From contig CANKZI010000005.1 in NCBI GenBank assembly GCA_947488595.1, forward strand, positions 1 through 64,000: a stretch of DNA of 64,000 nucleotides, given 5' to 3'. This stretch comes from Flavobacteriaceae bacterium. GTDB lineage: Bacteria; Bacteroidota; Bacteroidia; Flavobacteriales; Flavobacteriaceae. The notes below the pieces were generated by a model. It was not told where the DNA came from and did not search any database. It was given only the letters and a program-made list of their open reading frames with translations. Shown here piece by piece: positions 1-8,585 of this stretch (position 1 is the first letter of the stretch; the number at the start of each line of letters is the position of its first letter). The position numbers and the translations under genes were made by a program.

Positions 1-693
1 ATTCAAACTTCGGGTCGTTCGTTGCATGCGCAGGAAATCGATTTTAATGACATTCGCACGACTTTACAAGCTTTGTATGCAATTTATGACAACTGTAATT
101 CGTTGCATACCAATGCTTATGATGAGGCCATTACAACGCCAACCGAAGAAAGTGTGCGTCGTGCTATGGCGATTCAATTGATTATAAACAAAGAGCTGGG
201 CTTGACCAAAAACGAAAATCCAATTCAGGGGTCATTCATAATAGAAGAATTAACCGATTTGGTAGAAAATGCCGTGTTACTTGAATTTGACAGAATTACA
301 GAACGTGGTGGCGTACTTGGTGCAATGGAAACAATGTACCAACGCTCAAAAATTCAAGAGGAAAGTTTGTATTACGAAACGTTGAAACACACGGGCGAAT
401 TTCCTATAATCGGTGTCAATACGTTTTTAAGCTCAAAAGGATCACCAACCGTAATTCCAGCCGAAGTAATTCGTGCTACGGAAGAAGAAAAGCAATACCA
501 GATTGATATGTTGGCGCAATTGCATCAATCGAGTGTAGAAAAGGTGGCAGAACACGTAACCATTTTGCAGGATGCAGCTATCAAAAATGAAAATCTTTTT
601 GCTCATTTAATGGAAGCAACAAAAGTTTGTTCGTTGGGACAAATAACGAGCGCTTTATTTGAAGTAGGAGGGCAGTACAGAAGAAATATGTAG
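1..693 (+). CDS. icmF: Fused isobutyryl-CoA mutase (IcmF-type methylmalonyl-CoA mutase family), C-terminal part
   Basis: This is the last 230 residues of a B12-dependent acyl-CoA mutase; the reading frame is open to base 1, so the start lies outside the window. The fragment opens with a [24 protein letters not shown] block, which is characteristic of the substrate-binding half of IcmF rather than of the stand-alone methylmalonyl-CoA mutase large subunit. IcmF proteins are normally about 1,100 residues, with a B12 domain, a MeaB-like GTPase domain and the mutase domain; only the mutase end is visible. The family interconverts branched and linear acyl-CoA esters in the cytoplasm. A long hairpin follows 25 bases after the stop codon. 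An ordinary methylmalonyl-CoA mutase is the alternative, but I think it less likely. Confidence 0.85.
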   Translation: MQTSGRSLHAQEIDFNDIRTTLQALYAIYDNCNSLHTNAYDEAITTPTEESVRRAMAIQLIINKELGLTKNENPIQGSFIIEELTDLVENAVLLEFDRITERGGVLGAMETMYQRSKIQEESLYYETLKHTGEFPIIGVNTFLSSKGSPTVIPAEVIRATEEEKQYQIDMLAQLHQSSVEKVAEHVTILQDAAIKNENLFAHLMEATKVCSLGQITSALFEVGGQYRRNM

Positions 694-718
694 TGAAAGT
701 TGTGCTATTATGAGTTTG

Positions 719-771
719 TTGAAATCACACACTTTAATAATTGTAAATATTATTAAAGTGTGTGATTTCAA
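719..771. repeat. Perfect 23-bp inverted repeat with a 7-nt loop
   Basis: The arms 719-741 and 749-771 are exact reverse complements, separated by the seven bases TGTAAAT. The element lies between the end of icmF on the plus strand and the end of a small convergent gene on the minus strand. It could therefore act as a bidirectional terminator, although no clear U-run follows on either strand. The stem is unusually long and perfect for a simple terminator. Confidence 0.9.
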
Positions 772-801
772 GTTGCTTGTAAAAATAAGGAGTTTTGAAA
801 A

Positions 802-969
802 TCAGTCCTCATCATTTACATCAGACTCTTCTTTTTTAATTTGGTATTCATTTTTATTTAAAAAAGTTTCCAGGTCTTTTTCGTCTTTTACATTTCGTTT
901 AATAACAAAAATGACGAGAACAATAGCAAAAACTGCTACAATGGCGATGATTAACCAATTTGTTTCCAT
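802..969 (-). CDS. Small single-pass membrane protein, 55 aa, unknown function
   Basis: On the minus strand an ATG at 969 opens a 55-residue frame ending in TGA at 802. The protein starts METNWLIIAIVAV and has one strongly hydrophobic segment (about residues 5-23). A basic KRN turn follows, then a charged cytoplasmic-type tail rich in Lys, Glu and Asp that ends VNDED. This layout (short N-terminus, one helix, acidic tail) resembles small hypothetical proteins common in Flavobacterium. No catalytic motif is visible and I cannot assign a function. The gene is convergent with icmF and shares its long hairpin. The charge pattern and codon use argue for a real gene, but there is no biochemical clue. 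Confidence 0.65.
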   Translation of the reverse strand: METNWLIIAIVAVFAIVLVIFVIKRNVKDEKDLETFLNKNEYQIKKEESDVNDED

Positions 970-1262
970 TTGTTTTAATTTTCAATTAAGTTACTTTTTT
1001 ATAGTCTGCTTTTAGACAATTTTTTTGAAAGTTGAGTACAACTGTTTAACGTTACAGCTACCTATTTTAGGATTTATAAGGTCTCAAAAACAATTTAAAT
1101 CTCGCTTGTCTTCATTTCTAATGCATTTTGCCATTTCTGATTTAAAATTTTTGCCGCTGATGCGCTAATTTATAAAATAAATCTGTGAAATAGTGGTAAA
1201 TAAATCGGGCAACAGAATTTAGTAATTGCCATTAACAAATCTCATTTTTAATGTCTGTTAAT
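970..1262. other. Intergenic region without a recognised gene
   Basis: I see no convincing reading frame, RNA gene or promoter here. The stretch near 1155-1215 (GCGCTAATTT, then AATCTGTGAAATAGTGG) has the flavour of degenerate intergenic sequence often seen in Flavobacterium genomes. There is no second copy in this window to prove that it is a repeat. Confidence 0.5.
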
Positions 1263-1931
1263 TTACAAAAAATAAGCCAACAACATTCCCAAAATAATCA
1301 TCGAAATTTTTGCAATATTGAACTTATGGCCTTCGCTGCTTTCAAAAATAATAGTTGACGAAATGTGGAATAAAATGCCAATCACTATGGCTGTAATTTC
1401 TGTGTAGTAGACATTCAAAAGCGGTAAAAATTCGGAAATGAAGGTGCCCAAAGGCGTCATAATAGCAAAAGCAATCATGAACACAAAAATGATGTTTTTA
1501 TGCAAATTGGCATTCATAAAAAAAGTCGTCAAAATAATGGCGATGGGCAAATGGTGTATCGCAATTCCGATGGCCAAATCATGGTGGTGACCCACAGGAA
1601 AACCTTCTAAAAGTGCATGAATGCAAAGACTTACAAAAAGCAACCAAGGCATTTTTTGCATTTTGTCGTGGCCATGAACATGACCGTGTTCGGCACCTTT
1701 GGAGAAAAATTCGAGTACAATTTGGAATAAAATACCCAGCATGATGAACATTCCAATCTTGTCATTTTTGCTTTCATAAAGTTCAGGTAGCAATTCGATA
1801 ACCGTTAACGACAATAAAAAGGAACCACTAAATGCCAATAACAATTTGAGGTTATTTTTCTTTGTAGGCTTCAAAACCAAAGCCACCAAATAACCCAGTA
1901 AAACAGAAAGTAATGGTAATAAATAGTTCAT
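1263..1931 (-). CDS. ZIP family divalent metal transporter
   Basis: This 222-residue inner-membrane protein has the ZIP (zinc/iron permease) layout of about seven or eight hydrophobic helices. A His-rich cytosolic loop, HGHVHGH, spans residues 82-88. The metal-path helices carry HALLEGFPVG (105-114) and HHLPIA (126-131), and a later helix carries HISSTIIFESSEGH (189-202). ZIP proteins move zinc, iron or manganese into the cytoplasm. The substrate cannot be read from the sequence, but the His-rich loop fits zinc. The start codon overlaps the stop of the upstream methyltransferase gene by one base (TAATG), so the two are probably translationally coupled. Confidence 0.9.
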   Translation of the reverse strand: MNYLLPLLSVLLGYLVALVLKPTKKNNLKLLLAFSGSFLLSLTVIELLPELYESKNDKIGMFIMLGILFQIVLEFFSKGAEHGHVHGHDKMQKMPWLLFVSLCIHALLEGFPVGHHHDLAIGIAIHHLPIAIILTTFFMNANLHKNIIFVFMIAFAIMTPLGTFISEFLPLLNVYYTEITAIVIGILFHISSTIIFESSEGHKFNIAKISMIILGMLLAYFL

Positions 1932-2707
1932 TATTTGAAAATCATAATTAAGCGTTCGCTTTCGGTTTTATGGAATTTTTTAAGTTTGTAATCGCCAAAA
2001 ATATCCAATAAATAAATTCCCGCTTGTTCCATTAAAAGTTCAAAATCATTCAAAGTCAGTGCTTTTACTTTTTCGGTAAAGTGAAATTTTTTGCCTTGGT
2101 CTTCAAATTCTATCTCTTTATAAATGTAGCCATCGATGGCAAATCGTCTGATGTCAAAAGTAATTCCGTCAACGGTTTTGGTTTCTTGCGGAATCAAATT
2201 CTGTAATACTTGTGTGGCATTCATAAAATCGATTACCGCAAAACCATATTCTGATAAACTTTCTTTAATCGCCACTAAAGTCAAAAGATTGTCATTGTCA
2301 TTTTCGAAATAACCAAAACTCGTAAACAAATTGAAAATCGCATCAAACTTTTCTTCAAAAGGTTGCCTCATGTCATGAACCTTAAAATGTAAGGTTTTAT
2401 TTTCTGATTGTTTGGCTGCTTCGATACTGTTTTCAGACAAATCGGCACCCGTTACGTCAAAACCCAATTGGTTCAAATAAATAGAATGTCGTCCTTTTCC
2501 ACAAGCCAAATCCAATATTTTCGAATCTTCTGGAAGATTTAAATAATGGGTAATATTGTCCATAAACAATTGGGCTTCGTTATAATCACGGTCTTTATAT
2601 AGAATGTGATAATACGGCGTATCAAAGTATGAAGCAAACCAGTTTTCGGGTTGCTGATGGCTATTCGAAATTTCGGAATGCGCATTTGGATTTTTTAAAT
2701 CGGACAT
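1931..2707 (-). CDS. Class I SAM-dependent methyltransferase
   Basis: This 258-residue soluble protein has a Rossmann-type methyltransferase core. Motif I, ILDLACGKGRHS, is at residues 64-75 and an acidic strand-2 end, VTGADLS, at about 85-91. The region ahead of motif I holds tyrosine-rich sequence (YFDTPYYHILY) typical of the Methyltransf_25/11 group found in Bacteroidota. The substrate is unknown; a small molecule is more likely than RNA because no RNA-binding domain is present. It is the first gene of a two-gene unit with the ZIP transporter. A good TAAATTTG -7 box lies just upstream. Confidence 0.85.
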   Translation of the reverse strand: MSDLKNPNAHSEISNSHQQPENWFASYFDTPYYHILYKDRDYNEAQLFMDNITHYLNLPEDSKILDLACGKGRHSIYLNQLGFDVTGADLSENSIEAAKQSENKTLHFKVHDMRQPFEEKFDAIFNLFTSFGYFENDNDNLLTLVAIKESLSEYGFAVIDFMNATQVLQNLIPQETKTVDGITFDIRRFAIDGYIYKEIEFEDQGKKFHFTEKVKALTLNDFELLMEQAGIYLLDIFGDYKLKKFHKTESERLIMIFK

Positions 2708-2734
2708 TTATGGTTTAGAATTTCAATTGAAGTG

Positions 2735-2742
2735 CAAATTTA
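2735..2742 (-). promoter_or_regulatory. Predicted -7 box for the methyltransferase-ZIP unit
   Basis: Read on the minus strand this is TAAATTTG, an exact match to the Bacteroidota -7 consensus TAnnTTTG, 28 bases before the methyltransferase ATG. A T-rich stretch sits where the -33 element is expected, without a strict TTTG. Confidence 0.6.
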
Positions 2743-2865
2743 GTCTATTTTTGCTTAAAAATGGAAGCCCTTTGAAACACTTGATTTTAGATTGCTTTTT
2801 TTGATTTTTAAACAGTTAATATTGAATTTTTGCAGTAATTATTGCAATTCACATCGTTATAAAGC

Positions 2866-4029
2866 ATGGAGAATTTTAAAATGGTTGCCAAGACCTTTTT
2901 TGGTTTTGAAGAAATACTTGCCAATGAATTGAAGAACCTTGGCGCACAAGACGTAGAGCAGGGGGTAAGAATGGTAAGTTTTAAAGGTGATAAAGGTTTT
3001 ATGTACAAAGCCAATTTGTCGCTGCGAACTGCTTTAAAAATCTTGAAACCCATTTATTTTTTTAAAGCCAATAATGAGCAAGCACTTTATAAAGGGATTT
3101 CGGGTGTTAACTGGTCAAAATTTATCAATGCCAATCAAACTTTTGTGATTGATGCTACGGTACATTCAGATTATTTTAACCATTCTGAATTTGTTTCGCA
3201 AAAGTCTAAAGATGCTATTGTTGATCAATTTAGAGAACGCACCGGGCAGCGGCCAAGTATCGATAAAGTATATCCTGATTTAAGAATTAACATTCATATC
3301 GACAAAGACCAGGTTTCGGTTGCTTTGGATACTTCGGGCAATTCGTTGCACCAACGTGGTTATAGAACGGCAACCAATATTGCTCCAATTAACGAAGTTT
3401 TGGCAGCGGGCATTTTATTACTTTCGGGATGGGATGGGCAAACCGATTTTTTGGATCCGATGTGTGGTTCAGGTACTTTTTTGGCCGAAGCGGCTATGAT
3501 TGCATGCAATATTCCAGCCAATATCAATCGAAAAGAGTTTGCTTTTGAAAAATGGAACGATTGGGATAATGAATTGTTTGATAGCATTGTTGATTCTCAA
3601 TTAAAGAAAGTACGCGAATTTCATCATTCCATTAAAGGATACGACAAAGCTCCTAGCGCAGTGTTAAAAGCGAAAGACAATATAAAAAATGCGAATTTAT
3701 CAGACTATATTTCCATAGATGAACGCAACTTTTTTGATACCGAAAAAGATGTCGAAGGAAAATTGCACATTGTTTTTAATCCGCCTTATGATGAACGATT
3801 GGACATTCAGATGGAAGCATTTTATAAAAATATTGGTGATACATTAAAGAAAAATTATCCAGCTACCAACGCTTGGTTCATCACAGGAAATTTAGAGGCT
3901 TTAAAGTTCGTTGGACTTAAACCGTCACGAAAAATCAAATTATTCAATGCCAGTATTGAAGCGCGATTGGTAAAATACGAAATGTATGAAGGCAGTAAAC
4001 GTACAAAATTTCAAACGGTCCAAGAATAG
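2866..4029 (+). CDS. THUMP domain class I RNA methyltransferase (RlmL N-terminal/YpsC-like)
   Basis: The 387-residue protein has an N-terminal ferredoxin-like/THUMP region (about residues 1-155, RNA binding) and a C-terminal methyltransferase domain. SAM-binding motif I is DPMCGSGTF (198-206). The catalytic NPPY tetrapeptide that identifies N-methyltransferases acting on exocyclic amino groups is at 305-308. The family (COG0116) makes N2-methylguanosine in 23S rRNA or tRNA; m2G2445-type activity is the usual annotation, but the exact target base cannot be decided here. It is divergent from the methyltransferase-ZIP unit, and a hairpin terminator follows. Confidence 0.88.
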   Translation: MENFKMVAKTFFGFEEILANELKNLGAQDVEQGVRMVSFKGDKGFMYKANLSLRTALKILKPIYFFKANNEQALYKGISGVNWSKFINANQTFVIDATVHSDYFNHSEFVSQKSKDAIVDQFRERTGQRPSIDKVYPDLRINIHIDKDQVSVALDTSGNSLHQRGYRTATNIAPINEVLAAGILLLSGWDGQTDFLDPMCGSGTFLAEAAMIACNIPANINRKEFAFEKWNDWDNELFDSIVDSQLKKVREFHHSIKGYDKAPSAVLKAKDNIKNANLSDYISIDERNFFDTEKDVEGKLHIVFNPPYDERLDIQMEAFYKNIGDTLKKNYPATNAWFITGNLEALKFVGLKPSRKIKLFNASIEARLVKYEMYEGSKRTKFQTVQE

Positions 4030-4053
4030 CGATTGAGTGAATTACAAAAAAAC

Positions 4054-4082
4054 TTCCGTTACCAATAGCAACGGGATTTTTT
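4054..4082 (+). terminator. Intrinsic terminator after the THUMP methyltransferase gene
   Basis: A seven-pair stem (4054-4060 with 4070-4076, including one G-U pair) is followed directly by six T residues. It lies in the 63-base gap between two convergent genes. Confidence 0.6.
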
Positions 4083-4092
4083 ATACAATCTT

Positions 4093-5310
4093 TTAATGCA
4101 AATGCTTCACTTTTGCTTGTTCGGCAACTGTCGCAAAATCGCTTACAAAGCGGTCTGCATAATTATCTAACAATTCTAGGACACGTTCGTGTTTGTCTGA
4201 ATTGACTATTAAGCCAGCATGGTATTCTAAAGGGACTTTAAAACACACTTCTTCGTCCGAAAACGACGATAAATCTGGATTTTCAAACTTGGATAAGGTG
4301 AGTATAATTCCGGCATATTCTTTCCTTACTTTAGGCAATTCATAATTCAAATCTTTTGCCAAAGCATTTTCGATTGCAGCCCATTGAGACCAAAGATTAA
4401 TTCCTGATGCGGCAGCTACCATTTCGGCCAAATGCGCACCACCAACTCTTGACGAAGTTTCAAGGAAATAAATGGTGCCATTATCGTTGCATTTGATGTA
4501 TTCTGAATGTGCCGCGCCGTGCTTTAATCCAAAACCTTTAATAATTTGTTCATTACACTTTTTAATGGCTTTGTCGTCGGCAGAATTATAAACAATGTTG
4601 GCACTTCTAAAAATACCACCACCTTGCGAAATTTCCATAGGCGTTGCCAAATAGCGGGACGTGATACTAAAAACAATTTTTCCGTTTAAAATCAAACTAT
4701 CACAATGATAGACATCACCGGGACGAAATTGCTCTACCAAATATTTGAATCGGTTGTTGCCCATTTCGTTAATGTGCATCCATAAACTATCTTTGTCATA
4801 CACTTTAATAATCCCGGCTGCCGATGCTTCTGACCGCGGTTTTAAAACCCATGGCGGTGCAACTTTATTGGCAAAAGTATTGATATCGTGATCATTAAAA
4901 AGAGAACAAAAACTAGGATTCGAAATACCACAACTCTTGGCACGCATTCGCATCGCAAGTTTATCTCTAAAATAGCGTCCAGTAGTTTGTCCCATCCCGT
5001 CGATTCGGAGCTGTTCCCTGAGATATGTTGCCTTTTCAACATCAAAATCATCCAACGCTATTACAGCATCAATTTTGTTGTTTTTCATCAAGTTGCTAAC
5101 ACCCAATAAAAGGTGTTCTAAATTCCAATCTACATCTTGCCCTTCCATATAAAAAACTTCGTCAATGTGGTCAAAGGGCCAAGGTTTATTGCGTAATTTT
5201 TCGGATGTTACCAAAAAAACAGTATTTCCAAGCTTTTTCAAGTTGATTAAAAAATCGGATCCTTTGAAATAATTAGAAATACAAACGAAAGTTTTTGTAT
5301 TGTTTTCCAT
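4093..5310 (-). CDS. ATP-grasp ligase of unknown substrate
   Basis: This 405-residue protein has a full ATP-grasp fold. There is an N-terminal pre-ATP domain, the nucleotide-binding strand PWVLKPRSEASAAG (153-166, Lys157), and the metal- and ATP-binding strand FLETSSRVGGAH (282-293) with Glu284. ATP-grasp enzymes activate a carboxylate as an acyl-phosphate and join it to an amine or thiol. The sequence resembles the carnosine synthase/biotin carboxylase-like branch rather than a purine enzyme, so an amino acid or peptide ligase is likely. It is the last gene of a minus-strand set with an M17 aminopeptidase and an esterase. I link it to the ligase cluster at 28.4-33.5 kb; the product is unknown. 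Confidence 0.85.
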   Translation of the reverse strand: MENNTKTFVCISNYFKGSDFLINLKKLGNTVFLVTSEKLRNKPWPFDHIDEVFYMEGQDVDWNLEHLLLGVSNLMKNNKIDAVIALDDFDVEKATYLREQLRIDGMGQTTGRYFRDKLAMRMRAKSCGISNPSFCSLFNDHDINTFANKVAPPWVLKPRSEASAAGIIKVYDKDSLWMHINEMGNNRFKYLVEQFRPGDVYHCDSLILNGKIVFSITSRYLATPMEISQGGGIFRSANIVYNSADDKAIKKCNEQIIKGFGLKHGAAHSEYIKCNDNGTIYFLETSSRVGGAHLAEMVAAASGINLWSQWAAIENALAKDLNYELPKVRKEYAGIILTLSKFENPDLSSFSDEEVCFKVPLEYHAGLIVNSDKHERVLELLDNYADRFVSDFATVAEQAKVKHLH

Positions 5311-5354
5311 AATAGTAGTCGGTTTTCGTTAAAATCGATATTTTAGTTTTGACT

Positions 5355-6794
5355 TTAATCGAAAGCCATTTTTTCAATAAATTTAGTTAATAAATGCACA
5401 CCATAAGCAGTTGCATGTTTGCTTTTTGCAAATTCATCATCGCCAAAAGCAACGCCAGCGATATCAAGATGTACCCAAGCTTTGTGATTTTCGGTAAAAT
5501 ATTCTAAAAATTTTGCTGCCGAAATAGCACCTGCTACTGGTTTTCCGCTGTAATTTTTTACGTTGGCAATGTCACTTTCAATATCCGATTTGTAGCAATC
5601 CCAAAGTGGCAACTGCCAAAGTCTTTCGCCTATTTCGTCGCCTGCTTGTTGTATTTTTTTCGAAATAGTATCATTATTACTAAACAATGCGCCACACTCA
5701 TAGCCAAAAGTAGCCACACTACTCCCGGTTAATGTCGCTATATCGATAACAATTTCGGGATTATAATTTTTGATTAGGTACGACAAACCATCGGCTAAAA
5801 TCAATCGTCCTTCGGCATCGGTATCAATAATTTCGATGGTATGTCCACTGTAACTTTTTATTACATCACCAGGCAAAAACGATTTGCTGTCTACGGCATT
5901 TTCACAACATGGTACAATAGCGGTTACTTTTACAGGTAATTTTAGGTCCGCTATCAATTGCACGGCGCCAAAAACTGCCGCGCCACCAGCCATATCACAC
6001 TTCATGTGCACCATTCCGGTCGTTTTAATGTTGAGTCCGCCAGTGTCAAAAGTGATACCTTTTCCAACCAAACCAATGTGTTTTGTTTTAGCATTTGATT
6101 CTTCTGGAATATAATTCATAATTATAAATTGCGGTGTTTTATCGCTGCCTTTGGCTACAGATAAGAAGGCTTCTAATCCGGCAATTCGGGAATTGGCTTC
6201 GTCTAAAATTTCGGTCGTAAAACCAAACTTTTTTCCGTTTTCTGTCGCCCAATTCGATAGGTATTTTGGTGTAACAGTATTGGGTGGTAAATCGACTAAA
6301 TTTAGCGTTTCTAACTGTGCGTTAGCAATTTTAAAAGCCTTTTGAATCGTTGCATCACAATCTGTTTTCGTTAAAATGGACAACTCGAATCCATCCACCA
6401 AAAACGGATGTAATTCTTTTTTCTTAAAATGCCCAATATCATAAGTGCCCATTAGCAAACCTCCAATTGCCGCTTCAATTTGATTATTGTTGAACGGTTC
6501 TGGTAAAATTAAAACAATATCTTTGGCGAAGACTTCTTTTTGTTGTGCAGCAATCCGTCTGAAAATAGTTTTTAGGGTTTTGTAGTCGCTATTATTTCCT
6601 ATTCCGATAAAGACATGGGTACAATCGTATTTTTCGACCAAATAAACAGAATCTTTTTTGCCATAAAATACTTTTGAAGCGACCGAAACGCCATGAAATT
6701 CGATGGGAATCAAACTTTTTGAATGGGTTTCAAAAGCAGGAATTAAAATAGTTCCTGAAAAATTATTTAGATTTTGTAAATATTTGATTTGCAT
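5355..6794 (-). CDS. M17 family leucyl aminopeptidase-like protein
   Basis: This 479-residue metallopeptidase has the M17 signature. GKGITFDTGG (244-253) supplies the catalytic Lys and a metal-binding Asp. HMKCDMAGG (263-271) and DTDAEGRL (324-331) supply further dinuclear metal ligands. The family motif is usually NTDAEGRL, so the first position is Asn to Asp here, while the ligands Asp326 and Glu328 are kept. The N-terminal domain is short, as in many bacterial members. The enzyme should remove N-terminal residues from peptides in the cytoplasm. The esterase gene upstream ends exactly where this one begins, and the ATP-grasp gene follows after 44 bases. It may trim or recycle the peptide-like product of the linked ligases. 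Confidence 0.9.
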   Translation of the reverse strand: MQIKYLQNLNNFSGTILIPAFETHSKSLIPIEFHGVSVASKVFYGKKDSVYLVEKYDCTHVFIGIGNNSDYKTLKTIFRRIAAQQKEVFAKDIVLILPEPFNNNQIEAAIGGLLMGTYDIGHFKKKELHPFLVDGFELSILTKTDCDATIQKAFKIANAQLETLNLVDLPPNTVTPKYLSNWATENGKKFGFTTEILDEANSRIAGLEAFLSVAKGSDKTPQFIIMNYIPEESNAKTKHIGLVGKGITFDTGGLNIKTTGMVHMKCDMAGGAAVFGAVQLIADLKLPVKVTAIVPCCENAVDSKSFLPGDVIKSYSGHTIEIIDTDAEGRLILADGLSYLIKNYNPEIVIDIATLTGSSVATFGYECGALFSNNDTISKKIQQAGDEIGERLWQLPLWDCYKSDIESDIANVKNYSGKPVAGAISAAKFLEYFTENHKAWVHLDIAGVAFGDDEFAKSKHATAYGVHLLTKFIEKMAFD

Positions 6795-7934
6795 TTAATT
6801 GTCTTTAGTATTAAAAAATAGCCATTCAATTGCTTTTGGAAATTCGTCACTCCAATAGAGTTCGTTGTGTTTGCCTTCGCTATTTATGCTTAATTTTATT
6901 TTCATGTTATCGCTTACAAACGCATTTTGAATCATATTGTTCTGAAATTTTTTGACATGCCGAATCATGGTTTCACTTTCTTCGGCACCGGCATATAAAT
7001 AAATTTTTGTGTCGCTAGGCTCTGAAAAATCAAGGTTATTGAAGTTGATTTTTGGTGCAACCCAAAGAGATGGCGAAAAAATCATTAGTTTTCCGTAGAC
7101 TTCTGGATACATCAATCCGCAAAAAATACTGACCAATCCGCCCATTGAACTTCCACCTATTCCAGTAAATTCGCGTTCGGGTTTGGTTCTGAATTTTTTG
7201 TCGACAAATGGTTTTAAGGTGTCAGTAACAAACCGAATGTATTTTTTTCCTTGCCCCACGCCAAGTACTGTTTTGCCAACATTATATTCTTTGATGCGGT
7301 CTTTTTCGGCGTGTTCAATAGCGATAATGATAATTTTTCCGATGTTGTATTCTGACATTACAGCTAATTTTTTATCGATTTCCCAGTTGCCATATTTTGC
7401 GTTTTCGTTAAAAAGATTTTGCGCGTCTTGCAAATACATTACTGGATAATCAGTTTCAGAAAAATCATAATCATGAGGTAATAAAGCCCATATCTTTCTT
7501 TTTTTATTGAGTTGTGGCATTTCAAATTCGTCGGAAATCAACTGTATTTTGGGCAAAAAATTGGATTTAAAAGGCAGCCAATTTTTACGCCATTTATAAA
7601 CATGTTCTTTGCGAATACCAACGTATTGTTTACAGGAACGGTTTTCGGTACGATTACCATATTTGTCGATTTCAACTTCGCTCCAATCGCCTTTGGTAAA
7701 TTTATAAAGCAATTCAGGAGGATATGCAAAATCATGAGCAAATTTATAGTGGTATAGACCGTCGCCAATTTTTTCCATTTCGAAGTGCTTGTCTTGGGTG
7801 TGCCAATGGTTAAAATTACCTGAAATATAAACTGGTCTTGCGTCATCTTCGTCGGTGGTCAACAAAATATTGAGTTGTGGTTCAATCAATTCATCGGATT
7901 GGAATGTAACATCGGTATTATTTTTTGACTTCAT
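6795..7934 (-). CDS. Alpha/beta hydrolase (putative esterase, Fes/EstD type) with N-terminal E-set domain
   Basis: The 379-residue protein has an N-terminal immunoglobulin-like E-set/CBM48-type domain (about residues 20-115, with VYISGNFNHWHTQD). A C-terminal esterase domain (PF00756 type) carries the nucleophile motif GGSSMGG at 260-266, with Ser263. No signal peptide is seen, so it should be cytoplasmic. This architecture is shared with enterobactin esterase-like enzymes and many Bacteroidota esterases. In this context a role in hydrolysing an ester or amide intermediate made by the nearby ATP-grasp ligase is plausible but inferred. It is the first gene of the three-gene minus-strand set. 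Confidence 0.85.
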   Translation of the reverse strand: MKSKNNTDVTFQSDELIEPQLNILLTTDEDDARPVYISGNFNHWHTQDKHFEMEKIGDGLYHYKFAHDFAYPPELLYKFTKGDWSEVEIDKYGNRTENRSCKQYVGIRKEHVYKWRKNWLPFKSNFLPKIQLISDEFEMPQLNKKRKIWALLPHDYDFSETDYPVMYLQDAQNLFNENAKYGNWEIDKKLAVMSEYNIGKIIIIAIEHAEKDRIKEYNVGKTVLGVGQGKKYIRFVTDTLKPFVDKKFRTKPEREFTGIGGSSMGGLVSIFCGLMYPEVYGKLMIFSPSLWVAPKINFNNLDFSEPSDTKIYLYAGAEESETMIRHVKKFQNNMIQNAFVSDNMKIKLSINSEGKHNELYWSDEFPKAIEWLFFNTKDN

Positions 7935-8098
7935 CTTAAATGCAAGAAAACTATAATTACTAGTATTAATTTAGTAAATATAGTTTTTTGATTTTTGAAA
8001 TAAAAGAAAGTTAATTACAAACTTTAACTTTTCATAATATTTAAATTATATGTAATTTTTTGTTCGAAAAACATATATAAAGCACTATAAAAGTTCAA

Positions 8099-8569
8099 TT
8101 AATCCGCATTTTCTGTTACTGGAGCATTTGCAGTTCTGATTTCGGTGTGTCGCACTTCGCCGCCAGTAATGCCTACTTTTGTTGCTAATGCAAAAGTAAC
8201 AATAGCTAAAATTAAAGTAATAATAGATGCCAGTTTAGCAAAAATGTGTTTTTTCACTGACATAAAAAGTGAGAGTATTGAAAAAATTCCTGTTGCATAC
8301 ATGAACAAAATAAATTTTTCGGCTATTTCTTCATGTTCATGAATAATATCGTGACCAACATTGGGCAAATCTTCTACTAATTCTTCTGCGCCTTCGCCTG
8401 TTGACATTGATAAAAATCCAAAAACAGCGGCAATGATGAATAAAATATAAGCGGTGTTTTTGAGTGTATTATTTTTGGCAAAAAAACCAAAAACCAAAAT
8501 GCCAAGTCCAAATAAGGTTCCTATGATTGGAAAATGGTTAAAAACCATATGTAAATGAGCTTCATTCAT
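8099..8569 (-). CDS. Four-helix membrane protein, DUF2231-like
   Basis: The 156-residue protein has four predicted membrane helices. Conserved-looking polar residues sit at the helix ends: HLHMVFNHFPI at the N-terminus, TGEGAEE after helix 2 and HDIIHEHEEIAEKF before helix 3. This His placement resembles the DUF2231 group, whose members are suspected haem or metal binders in respiratory or redox loci. It is the last gene of the unit that starts with thioredoxin at 13.6 kb, only 16 bases after the histidine kinase gene. Function is unknown; a membrane redox partner or a sensor accessory is a reasonable guess. Confidence 0.6.
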   Translation of the reverse strand: MNEAHLHMVFNHFPIIGTLFGLGILVFGFFAKNNTLKNTAYILFIIAAVFGFLSMSTGEGAEELVEDLPNVGHDIIHEHEEIAEKFILFMYATGIFSILSLFMSVKKHIFAKLASIITLILAIVTFALATKVGITGGEVRHTEIRTANAPVTENAD

Positions 8570-8585
8570 CTTAAAAATATTTAGT

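Noticed and set aside
710..1015. Plus-strand frame of 101 codons
   Set aside because: It is the antisense shadow of the 55-aa gene on the minus strand and of the hairpin; composition is unlike a protein.
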